From Stomorhina lunata (lineage: Eukaryota > Arthropoda > Insecta > Diptera > Rhiniidae): 64,000 bases of DNA. The translations under genes and the position numbers were made by a program. Below are positions 12,000 through 22,739 of the stretch, piece after piece. The stretch is taken from NCBI GenBank assembly GCA_933228675.1, contig OW121743.1:96225998-96289997 (forward strand), given 5' to 3'. Every line of letters starts with the position of its first letter. The first letter of the stretch is position 1. Below the pieces are notes generated by a model. It was not told the DNA's origin. It was given only the letters and a program-made list of their open reading frames with translations, and searched no databases.

Positions 12000-12360
12000 G
12001 GCTTTTTTACACTATTTACAGTTTTAAGACCGTGAAATAAAAATCTTAAATTTTTGAATTCTTCGATCTTCATGAATTTTTGAAAAATACAAATTTTTCG
12101 ATTTTGCAAAAAAAATATTTACATTTTTATGTAAAAAACTCAACAGCCGTTGACCATGTGAAAAAATTGCCTTATCAAGGTTTAAAGAAAATTTTCTGTC
12201 AAATCCGCTTGTGTTTCTTTCAACGAATAGAGATAATCCATTTCTAAGATATGAAAAAATCAACGGAACTACCTTTTGTGAAAATCCGTTATTTTACAAA
12301 AAAAAATTTAAAAAATCGTATCCATAGAATTTAAAATTTTGGCTGTTTTTGTACTTTAAA
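12000..12360 (-). repeat. Dispersed repeat R2, inverted unit
   Basis: The complement of this stretch matches 50655-50875 (shared features include ATTCGTTGAA, TACGATTTTTT and GGATTTTCAC). A third copy is at 53530-53690 in this orientation. The unit is itself a diverged relative of the forward R2 unit: both carry a TTTTATCA-type block followed by a TTCGTTGAA-like block. Confidence 0.65.
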
Positions 12361-12433
12361 GAACATAATATATCGAAATTAAATATTTGGACTTCATAGT
12401 AATTTCTCTTATTATTTGTCAAACTATTGTTGT

Positions 12434-12550
12434 GTTTATATAACTCAAGCGGCTGACGATTGAGTGAAATTTATATGTAGTTTGTTTTTGTGATAATAAC
12501 AAAACACATGTAAATTTCACTCAAACGTCAGCCGCTTGAGTTATATAAAC
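12434..12550. mobile_element. Hairpin MITE, copy 1
   Basis: About 117 bp made almost wholly of one inverted repeat. The left arm includes ACTCAAGCGGCTGACG and TGAGTGAAATTTA; the right arm includes TAAATTTCACTCA and CGTCAGCCGCTTGAGT. The arms are about 45 bp with a short A/T-rich loop near 12485-12500. No coding capacity. A second copy lies at 42512-42633. The superfamily is unknown and a target duplication is not clear. Confidence 0.85.
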
Positions 12551-14540
12551 CCCACATATGTATTGATGTATTTATTTTGCCTGAAATAGTTTATGTCTAT
12601 CTATAATATATACTAAAAAATAATTACTTTCACACATAACTTGAAAATGGCGAGTAAATGGACCCAATGGCGATAAAGGACAATAAAATAATCCTATCTC
12701 AATTCCTTAAATAATAAACACAAAACCCGAAAATGGTTTCTTCACTCCTTTCATTAATATTCAAGTCATAAATTCATGTCAATTTAAAATTTCAACAACA
12801 AAAATAACTCAAACCTAAAGTGGCTAAATTCTTGGGCTAGCGAAGAAAGCCAACATTTCATCTTGAAAATTAACAACTTAAATTTTATGGCAAACAGGCT
12901 CTTAATTTCTAGATTGCCAGTTTTATATTCTATTTCTTATTTTGATAAGAACACGCACACTATTACACACATTAACAGGCTAAAAACATTTTATAGGGCC
13001 AAGAATTAATGAGAAAGAAGTTCTGTATGAACGTTGGGAAAGAACAAGAAAAACGAGTAATAGAAAAGAAGAAATGAAGAAAAAGTGAAATGCATCAATT
13101 TGTAACTGATGCTGCTGCTAACGATCCAAATGTGTTTTATGATGATGATAATATAAAAAGCAAGAAAAAAAGTATAGCATAAAAAAAGGGATAAAGTAGA
13201 AAAAAGGGGCCAAAAGTTAAAATAAAATGAGAAATTAAAAAGAAGAAAAACATAAAACTTAAGTAATACTCATATTATAGGGCAACATATAAAAGAAAGT
13301 CAACATGGGATGACAGCAGTAAAGGCAGTAGCATCATCGCCATCATAGAATAAAATAGAAGCAAAAAATAGAATATCTGTGAATATAATTGTATGTAATA
13401 TTATGCTTTCAATTAATGACAAACTATCCTTAAGCATTCATCAAATTGCTGGTGTAGAGATACAGGGTTGCTGCTCTTGCAGCCAAAGTTCTTTCATGCT
13501 ACTATCACTGTAGAACAAGCAGTTATCCTGCCTTTGCTATTTATCAGGAAACATTAAATAGAATAACACTAGGGTACCACATATTTTTTTATTTCAAAAT
13601 TTTTTATGCTTGATTTCTTTTCTCAAATAATATGTATCTGTATCTGTTTTATTTTTATTTTGTGGTCGATTTTTTTTCTATTTAAATATTTGGAATTTTT
13701 TTGCCTTTTACTGCAGCTTGTTTGCTCGTTTATTTGCAGCAACCTAGTAAGAATTAAATACAAAAAATAGTAAAAAAAAAAAATAAAATTACACAAAAAA
13801 ATTTGTAAGGGAATAGTAAAGTATTTTTCTACTCATTTCCACTTGAAATGTCGGTCACTAGCAAAACAAGAGTCCTGGATAGATGGATGGCTGGATGGAT
13901 GGTTGACTGGATGAATGATTGTTGGTTGAATGGTGTAAACTAGTAAAGTTCGTTGTGTTGCTCGAAATGTTACAATCTAAATGCGTCTTTATTTACGCTC
14001 CACAAATCAGCGCATAACTGCATTGTACACAAGAGGCTGGTTTCAATTTTATTTCGTCATCACCATTCCCATCCTTTTTAATGTAAAATTTTTCCTTTTT
14101 TTATATCATCTGTTCTTTTCTTACATTCCAGGCCTCTTTTTTCTGTTTTTATCTTAAAACTTCTAGAATTCTGTTTAGTATGAATGTCTTTTACTATTCG
14201 TTTACAAAAGATTGCAGCAACAGCTTAGCAACGACATCAGCAACATTTATAATTTTTATTTAAAACAGCAAATGTATTGTTTGCGTTTCTGACATTTTAT
14301 ACTAGAAAGTTTCTTTTTATTTGGAGAGACATGGGGTAAATAGTAAAGAATTATCTTCTTTACTTTTTATTAATTTTCACTTCTTGTGGTTTTTATTCAT
14401 AAGAATTTAGAGAAATTTAAATATAACTAAGATATTCACTTCATTCTAGTCGTTTCAATTTCTTAATGCGCTATTCTAGTTCTCGTTCAAAAATATTTTT
14501 CTACACAAAATTTAAGGATACAAAGATTCAGAGTCTAACC
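12551..14540. other. Non-coding stretch with a (TGGA)n run
   Basis: No gene was recognised. A (GGAT)n-type simple repeat covers about 13878-13930. The part around 13430-13560 is less AT-biased than its surroundings but has no long frame. Confidence 0.5.
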
Positions 14541-16035
14541 AATTTTCTGTGAAGGACATTTCTTAAAGAAGGAAGACATTCTAAAAGAAGGAAGACATTT
14601 CTAAAAGAAAAATGACAGTAGAAAGACATTTCTATAAAAAAGTTGACGAAAAGAAGACGTTTCTATATAAAAGTTGACAAAAGAAAGATATTTCTGTAAA
14701 AAAGTTGACCAAAGAAAGACATTTCCATAATAAAAGTTGACGAAAGGAAGACATTTCTATTGAAAAGTTGACGATATGGAGACATTTCAATGAAAAATTT
14801 GACGATATGAAGTTATTTCAATAGAAAAGTTGGCAAAATGAAGATATTTCTAAAAAAAAGTTGAAGATAGGAGAACAGTAAAAAAGAAAAGTTGGCGAAA
14901 GGAATATATTTCTACAGAAAAGTTGAAAAAAGGAAGACATTTCTATAGAAAAGTTGAGCTAGGAAAAAATTTCCATAGAAAAGTTAACCAAAGGAATACA
15001 TTTCTATAGAAAATTTGACGATAGGAAGACATTTCTATAGAAAAGTTGATGATAGGAAGACGTTTCTAGAGAAAAGTTGACGACAGAAAGACATTTCTAT
15101 AGAAAAGTTGCCGATAGGAAGACATTTCTAGAGAAAAGTTGACGATAGAAAGACATTTCTATAGAAAAGTTGACGATGGGAAAACATTTCTATAGAAAAG
15201 TTGACGATAGGAAGACATTTCTACAGAAAAGTTGACGATAGGAAGACATTGGTGACCATAGGAAGACATCTCTATAGAAAAGTTGACGATAGGAAGATAT
15301 TTCTATAGAAAAGTTGAAGATAGGAAGACATTTCTATAGAAAAGTTGACGATAGGAGGAAATTTCTATAGAAAAGTTGACGATATTAAGACATTTCTATA
15401 GAAAAGTTAATGACAGGAAGACATTTCTATAGAAAAGTTGACGACAGGAAGACATTTGTATAGAAAAGTTGACGATAGGAAGACATTTCTATGGAAAAGT
15501 TGACGAAAGGAAGACATTTCTATAGAAAAGTTGACGTCAGGAAGACATTTCTATAGAAAAGTTGACGAAAGAAGACATTTATATAGGAAAGTTGACGAAA
15601 GGAAGACAATTCTATAGAAAAGTTGACTACAGAAAGACATTTCTATAGAAAAGTTGACGAAAGTAAGACATTTCTATAGAAAAGTTGACGAAAGAAGATA
15701 TTTCTATAGAAGAGTTGACGAAAGGAAGACATTTCTATAGAAAAGTTGACGAAAGGAAGACACTTCTGTAGAAAAGTTGTCCAGAGAAAGACATTTCTAT
15801 AAAAAAAAGTTGACGAAAGGAAGACATTTCTATATAAAAAATGACGAAAGGAAGACAATTCTATAGAAAAGTTGAGGAAAGAAAGACATTTCTATAGAAA
15901 ACTTGACGAAAGTAAGACATTTCTATAGAAAAGTTGACGAAAGGAAGACATTTCTATAGAAAAGTTGACGAAAGAAGACGTTTATATAGGAAAGTTGATG
16001 AAAGGGAGACATTTCTATAGAAAAGTTGACGATAG
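14541..16035 (+). repeat. 31-bp minisatellite array, forward orientation
   Basis: Nearly fifty tandem copies of a 31-bp unit. The unit joins a constant half, ATTTCTATAGAAAAG, to a specific half, TTGACGATAGGAAGAC. Copies vary mostly in the GACGATAGG part, and the left edge is the most degenerate. The same unit occurs as its complement at 17715-19745. A 71-codon minus-strand frame at 15643-15858 is a translation of the repeat. Confidence 0.95.
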
Positions 16036-17714
16036 GAAATTTCGGTAAATAACAAATTAGTTATTTTATGGTATCCATTACAAAAACTCTTTTACAGAAA
16101 ATTTGGAACACTATAAATTTTCTATATAAAAAAGGGATTTAAAATTTTCTATAAAAAATTGAAACATTAAGAAATTTTGTTTCCAAATTTTTATGGGCAC
16201 TAAAAATTGAGGTTATTTTCGTTTTTCTGTAAAAATTTAAAGGCTATAAAACATATTTAGAATCGTAATACAGAAAATGAATAATTTTGTACAGAAAATT
16301 TAGGATATCAAAAATTTTTGGCATATCAAACATTTTCCATAGAATATATGGAACATAAAAAAAAATCAAGGAATTGTTTTTAAAGTTAAAAAATATTTAA
16401 ATTTCTTTGCTCAAGGACATTCAAGGTTTGCTGTAGAATATTTAAAGACATTAAATTTAGTTTTTAAAAACTTGATGATACCAAAAATGTAAATACAGAA
16501 ATCTTCAGAATTTGAAAAATTTTTCTATAAAATTATTGACATTAGCAAATTTTCGGCAGGAAATTTAAAGACATATTGGGGAGTAAAATTTTGGATAACC
16601 AAGCTATTCTATATAAATGATCAAAAATATTTTAGAAAATAACGATTTTGACAAAAGAAATTTCAGAACATTAAAAGCACTCTTTTCTTAAGAACTTAAA
16701 ATATAACTAGAGGACAAAAATTATCACTATTTAATTCTTTAGCACTTTCTTTATTTAACAATTTCCTTTCAAAATACATTTAAGACTATAAAAACCATTA
16801 CGAGCAAAATTTTAAAATAAAATAAATTTCCCTGAATACCAGACATTATTTTGCCCTTAAGTAATTGTGGCGAAATCAGTTTCCTAATTTTTCCATATCG
16901 CCTTTTTGTCTGCACTTTGCTTGTGTTGCTAAAAGACTTTGAATCTTCTTTGTTCTACAGAAGATAATGAAAAATAATTGGCTCAATTAATGACCATGTA
17001 ATTAGCGTGAACTCAAATCTAAACACAATTTAGAGAAAAATGAATAGAAAAACAAAAGTAACATAACGAATGAGAAAATTCAAAACAACAAATGTTCTAT
17101 ATTCTAGAAGTTTTACAGGGTTTTTGATGTGAAAAGTTAAAGGTGACCACCTTCATCAACAGAAAAACCATATAAATTGTTCTTGTCTTTAATATGCAAA
17201 AGTTGGAAATATGACCACCTTTTCGCTATAGATTATCTACTTTACAAATTGTTCACAGGACACCAACGCGAGGATAAAACACGAAAAATCAACAAATGAC
17301 AGTCGTTAGTCATGTGCTCGGTATGGTTGAGACAACGTTTTTCCACAGAAATCCTTGTTAACTTCCATCACATTGACAATGGTTTTATTTATGTCCGTCG
17401 GTCTGTCCGTCTGTAGTCTAAAAAAAACAACATAAATTTTGTACAAATTATAAAGGTGAATAAAGGATTAATTGGGAATTTCAATCACATGCAGATTTTG
17501 TTATTTCAAATTAAGCTTTTATGATAATTGTCAAGTGATTTTTAAAGTTCAACATTTGTTATGATAACTTTGTATTGAGCACTAAGGCGTATGGTTTATA
17601 CTAAGGCGTATGGTTTATATTATTTTTCATATAAAGAAATATTAAGAATACGATAAAGTTGAGTAAAAGTTGATATAAATAAGAAATTAGTTTTATATTT
17701 TAGTAGTATTTTTT
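16036..17714. other. Central segment between the inverted 31-bp arrays
   Basis: Mostly single-copy-looking AT-rich DNA. The first 600 bases hold scattered decayed TTTTCTATA fragments. A 19-bp tandem duplication, ACTAAGGCGTATGGTTTAT twice, sits at 17581-17618. A GTCCGTCGGTCTGTCCGTCT run at about 17393 may be a Helentron-core relic. No transposase-like frame is present. Confidence 0.6.
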
Positions 17715-19745
17715 ATCATCAACTTTTCCTACAGTCAAGATTTTCTGTAAAAACGTCTTCCTATCGTTTATGTTTCTACAGAAAGGTCTTCTTAAGAAAT
17801 GTCTTCCTATCGCCAACTTCTTTAGAGATATCTTCTTATCGTAAACTTTTCTCTAGAAATGTCTTCCTATCGTAAACTTTTCTCTAGAAATGTCTTCCTA
17901 TTGTCAACTTCTCTCTAGAAATGTCTTTCTATCGTAAACTTTTCTATAGAAATATCTTCCTATCGTCAACTTTTCTCTAGAAATGTCTTCCTATCGTCAA
18001 TTTTTCTACAGAAATATCTTCCTATCGTCAACTTTTCTATAGAAATATCTTCCTATAGTCAACTTTTCTATAGAAATATCTTCCTATCGTCAACTTTTCT
18101 TTAGAAATATCTTCCTATCGTCAACTTTTCTATAGAAATAAATTACTATCATCAACTTTTCTATAGAAATATCTTCCTATCGTCAACTTTTCTTTAGAAA
18201 TATCTTCCTATCGTCAACTTTTCTATAGAAATAAATTACTATCATCAACTTTTCTATAGAAATATCTTCCTATCGTCAACTTTTCTATAGAAATATCTTT
18301 CTATCGTCAACTTTTCTATAGAAATATCTTTCTATCGTCAACTTTTCTATGGAAATATCTTCCTATAGTCAACTTTTCTATAGAAATATCTTCTTATCGT
18401 CAACTTTTCTATGGAAATATCTTCTTCTCGTCAACTTTACTCTAAAAATGTCTTAATATCGTCAACTTTTCTCTAGAAATGTCTTCCTATCATCATCTTT
18501 TTTCTAAAAATGTCTTCCTATCGTCAACTTTTCTCTAGAAATGTCTTCCTATAGAAATGTGTTCCTATTGTCAACTTTTCTGTAGAAATGTGTTACTATC
18601 GTCAACTTTTCTATAGAAATGTGTTACTGTCGTCAACTTTTCTATAGAAATGTGTTCCTATCGTCAACTTTTCTATAGAAATGTCTTCCTATCGTCAACT
18701 TTTCTCTAGAATTGTCTTCCTATTTTTAACTTTTCTTTAAAAATGTCTTCCTATCGTACACTTTTCTCTAGAAATATCTTCCTATCGTCAGCTTTTCTCT
18801 AAAAATGTCTTTTTATCGTCAACTTTTCTCTAGAAGTGTCTTCTTATCGTCAAGTTTTCTATAGAAATGTCTTTTTATCGTCAACTTTTCTAGAGACATG
18901 TCTTCTTATCATCAACTTTTCTAGAGAAATGTCTTCCTATCGTCAACTTTTCTAAGGAAATGTCTTCCTGTTGTCAACTTTTCTATAGAAATGCCTTCCT
19001 TTCGTCAACTTTTCTATAGAAATGTCTTTTTATCGTCAACTTTTCTATAGAAATGTCTTCCTATCTTCAACTTTTCTATAGAAATGTCTTCCTATCGTCA
19101 ACTTTTCCATAAAAATGTCTTCTTATCTTCAACTTTTCTGTAGAAATGTCTTCCTATCTTCAACTTTTCCATAGAAATGTCTTCTTATCGTCAACTTTTC
19201 TATAGAAATGTCTTCCTATCTTCAACTTTTCTGTAGAAATGTCTTCCTATCTTCAACTTTTCTATAGAAGGTCTTCTTATCGTCAACTTTTCTATAGAAA
19301 GGTCTTCCCATCGTCAATTTTTCTATAGAAAGGTCCTCCTATCGTCAACTTTTCTATAGAAAGGTCTTCCTATCGTCAACTTTTCTATAGAAATGTCTTC
19401 CTATCGTCAATTTTTCTATATAAAGGTCTTCCTATCGTCAAATTTTCTATAGAAATGTTTTCCTTTCGTCAACTTTTCTATAGAAGTGCCTTCCTATCGT
19501 CAAATTTTCTATAGAAAGGTCTTCCTATCGTCAACTTTTCTATAGAAAGGTCTTGCTATCGTCAACTTTTCTATAGAAAGGTCTTCCTATCGTCAACTTT
19601 TCTTAAGAAATATCTTCCTGTCGTCAACTTTTCTTAAGAAATGCCTTCCTATCGTCAACTTTTCTCTATAAATATCTACGTATCGTTAACTTTTTAACAA
19701 AAATGTCCTCCTATCGTTAACTTTTCTTTAGAAACATCCTTTTAT
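17715..19745 (-). repeat. 31-bp minisatellite array, inverted orientation
   Basis: More than sixty copies of the complement of the unit at 14541-16035: CTTTTCTATAGAAAT joined to GTCTTCCTATCGTCAA. Local higher-order structure is visible. A three-unit block (one unit with TCTTTAGAAA, one standard, one with AAATTACTATCATC) is repeated with a 93-bp period at about 18075-18260. The two arrays are inverted around a centre of about 1.7 kb. Confidence 0.95.
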
Positions 19746-21242
19746 TGCCTTTAATCGTAGAAAATACATGCTCATATCTATTTTATTTATACATTTTCAA
19801 TTCAGTTCTTATTAATTTCCATCTTCTTCCAAATATATCTTCTCATGTATATCTTTTATGGCTGACTTGTTTTTTCGTACAGTTGTAGTCAAGACGAAGT
19901 CGTTATTGCAAGAACGAAATCGTTCTAATGGTTTCAATTCCAGTTTCCATTTTGGGAACATCTTTTTTTTCTCCAATTTTCGTTTCTAACGACAAACTCA
20001 CTGATGCAGGTAATGGTAGGTTAGTTTTAAGCAAACCACCAACAGCAAAAAAATAGGTCCTTAGTTTTTTCCAATTTTGTCATATCTTCTTTTTAGTTGG
20101 AAAGTTTTGCTTTTTCATTACGAATAACACACATGTGTACCAGATGATGAGAAAGACGATGATGAAGCTGCTGCCACTGAGCTAAGGATGAGGCTGATAC
20201 ATTTTGTATCTTTAATTTTTTTCTTCAACTCTACAAACTCAAAAAAGTTTTAAGCTTTGGTAAGAAGCATGTGTGTGAAAATGTTGTTACACTTTTTTAA
20301 ATACCGGAATTATATACTTACTTAACTTGAATAAAAAACGAGCTCTACATACTAGACATCCTTTACTTTACCTTACACACTCATACCTTTTTTTCTTCTG
20401 CTGTTTCTTTTCTTAAATTCCTTATTTCTTTTTAATGTTACCATTTTTTTTTCTGGCAATCTTCCTGCATATAGAACAAACTAAAGCAATTATAAGAAAT
20501 TTTCCAAAAACTGGAAAAACGAGAAAACTTTAGCTTTAGCTTCACATAACTAAATAGCAGTTGGCATGAAAGTTTTGCTTCTTGTTGCCATTTTTTTCGT
20601 ATTTACAACTTAATTTTAATACTCAAGATCTTAAAATGAAATCAGAGCGTAAATATGAAATGGTACGAGTATTCTTTAATGGTTTAGTTTTTAATAATAA
20701 ATTTTTGCGTATATGTATGTGAGTATTTTTTTTTTTGGCTTTTTTATTATATGAAATTTGTTTTTTATTTAGTTTTTTTTTTTTTTACTTAAAAGTAAAA
20801 GATAACTAATGCATTTTACCACTAAATGGGGTTAAATAAGCAGCCATTAAATGAACATTTTTCGTTAAGAGGTTTGCGCAAAAAGCAATTAAGATAAATT
20901 GCACTTTTATTTAAAATTAGTTTTTTCTTCTAGATTTTCTTTTTATAGGTTGTGCCTTTTTAGGAAGGAGTTTTTATTTTAGTAAAAGGAAAAGAGAAAA
21001 ATAGTTTTGGTTACCAAAAATAGGCTGAGAGCTGATAATTGATAAGTGAATATTGTGCTAGATATTTTGATAGATATTTTCTTGAAAATTTCATAAAAAA
21101 GTTGTTTTCCTAAAAAAATATTTTTCCGTATCTACATATCTTTTTCATATCAAACTTATTGGTGTAAAACTTTTGAATATAAAATTTTAAGTATAAATTC
21201 AAAAATGATTAATAATATATTCATAGGCTTGTTGTGGGAATT
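19746..21242. other. Non-coding AT-rich stretch
   Basis: No gene was recognised. Long T runs occur at 20720-20790. The patch at 20130-20200 (GATGATGAGAAAGACGATG and neighbours) is purine-rich but has no supported frame. Confidence 0.5.
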
Positions 21243-21267
21243 TTTATACCCTTCACCACCGTAGGTG

Positions 21268-21871
21268 GATTTTATAAAAAAATACACCTGTTGTGTGATG
21301 GATGATGAAACATACGTACTGGCAGACTTTTCTCAACTTCCTGGTCAAGATTTTTATGTTGCTGATAAACGGGGCAATGTTCGGCAAGAGTTTCGCACAA
21401 AAAAACAAACAAAATTCCCTAAGAAGTTTCTCGTGTGGCAAGCTATTTGCAGTTGTGGCAAAAGAAGTAAAGTATTTGTGGCATCTGGCACAATAAACCC
21501 AGAAATTTATATAAAGGAGTGCCTACAAAAACGGTCGTTACCCTTTTTAAGAGAGCACAGAGTGACTACATTTTTTTGGCCTGATTTGGCATCATTCCAT
21601 TATGGAAAAAAGGCACTTGAGTGGTACTCAAAGAATAATGTAATTTTTGTACCACGAGAGGCAAATCCACCTAACTGTCCAGAACTTCGGCCTGTGGAAA
21701 GGTATTGTGGTAAAAAAGGAATTGAAGAACACAATAAAGATTTCCAAGAACATGTCCGATTTTAAGCGCAGGTGGAACACATGCTCCAAAAAGGTATCAG
21801 AAGCAACTGTAAAATCTTTAATGGGAGGGTTTCCGAAAAAATTATATAATTTTGCAAAACCCGAGTACTAA
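21268..21871 (+). pseudogene. Tc1/mariner-superfamily (DD37E-type) transposase fragment
   Basis: This encodes the catalytic core and C-terminus of a DDE transposase, the enzyme that cuts and joins transposon ends in the nucleus. Visible marks are VMDDETYV (first Asp), VWQAICSCGKRS, FWPDLASFHYGKKALEWYS (second Asp) and NPPNCPELRPVERY. Counting from the Asp of WPD to the Glu of RPVE leaves 37 residues between, the spacing of the DD37E group known from insects. The N-terminal helix-turn-helix region is missing: similarity starts a few codons after the Helentron 5' end. Frame is lost at about 21700-21712. The C-terminus (KISKNMSDFKRRWN and on) continues in the next frame to a stop at 21869-21871. 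About 200 codons remain, too few for a working enzyme. No mariner inverted termini or TA duplication are visible. Confidence 0.85.
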
Positions 21872-22570
21872 GTAAACATTTTAATGCTAAATGATTTTGT
21901 ATAATTTGCCATTATATTTGCGTATTTTGTAGAGTTTTTATATTAAAAGGTTTGATTTTTATTTAAAAAAATCCAACTACAAATTTTATTTAGAGCACTC
22001 TTAACCAATAGACTTAGAATCTCTTTCTGAGTCGATTTAGCGATGTCCGTCCGTCCGTCCGTCTGGCTGGCTGGACCCCCATGTAAACCTTGTAATCAAA
22101 CTACAGGTCGCAATTCTAAAGATAATTTGATGAAATTTGGCATAGATCATTTTTTTGATAGTGGGACCATGGCTATTGAAATTGGTCAAAATCGGTCCAT
22201 TATTTATGGTACCTCCCATAGGTCCCACTTCCCGGAATTGCTATATTACAAATATCAATATTTTTTAATGAAATTTAAAACAAATACAGCTTATGTAAAC
22301 CCAAATCACTGTACGAAATTTCGTTGAAATCGGTCCACATTTGACCATAGCTCCCATACAAACTCTTCTTTAAAAACGACCTAAATGAGACAAAAAATCA
22401 CTAAAACGCTCGTAAATCTAAAGATAATGAGCTCTCATATAAGCCCAAATGGCGGAAACTGCTTAAATATATTAGTTTTGAGGAAATGTTTGTATGATGG
22501 CAAAATTTAGCAAATATTTGTCTTTATACAGGAAAAATAACACCTTTGACGTTAGTGGTGAAGGGTATCG

Positions 22571-22594
22571 TATGGTCGGGCTTGACCGACTATA
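22571..22594 (+). other. Helentron 3' terminal hairpin
   Basis: GTCGG and CCGAC form a stem around the loop GCTTGA. Flanking TAT and ATA plus one G-T pair extend it to nine pairs. It lies about 20 bases before the ACTTGTTT end, as in INE-1. Copy 4 (44140-44174) has lost part of the left arm. Confidence 0.75.
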
Positions 22595-22739
22595 GCACTT
22601 TCTTACTTGTTTATATTAAATCTAAAATTAAATATTAATAATAATTACTTTATTTTTCGTTTATGAATTAAGGGGTTATTTTATAAAACAATTTTGGGAT
22701 TTATAATATTTTGAAAAAAAAAAATTCGCTAAAAAACTT

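Larger units (their letters stand above)
21243..22614 (+). mobile_element. INE-1/DINE-1-like Helentron carrying a transposase relic
   Basis: The left end is TATACCCTTCACCACCGTAG and the right end is GTGGTGAAGGGTAT, then a hairpin, then ACTTTCTTACTTGTTT. ATACCCTTCACCAC and GTGGTGAAGGGTAT are exact inverted repeats. From about 22005 the normal body resumes with AATAGACTTAGAATC, GAGTCGATTTAGCGATG and a (GTCC)n core at 22044-22060. The stretch that follows the left end in the complete copy at 43563 is replaced here by about 0.7 kb containing a mariner-type transposase fragment. The sequence cannot decide between capture and insertion followed by deletion. Confidence 0.75.

Noticed and set aside
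14541..19745. CRISPR-like appearance (constant piece alternating with other sequence at 31 bp)
   Set aside because: The alternating part is repeated too, so there are no unique spacers; there are no cas genes and the DNA is clearly eukaryotic.
21253..21441. Minus-strand 62-codon frame over the transposase relic
   Set aside because: Shadow of the sense-strand transposase similarity.
22043..22327. Frames inside Helentron copies (also 7796-8044, 11013-11207, 22037-22228 and 43699-43914)
   Set aside because: They recur only because the repeat recurs, on both strands and with indels that break frame. Helentron bodies of this type are non-coding.
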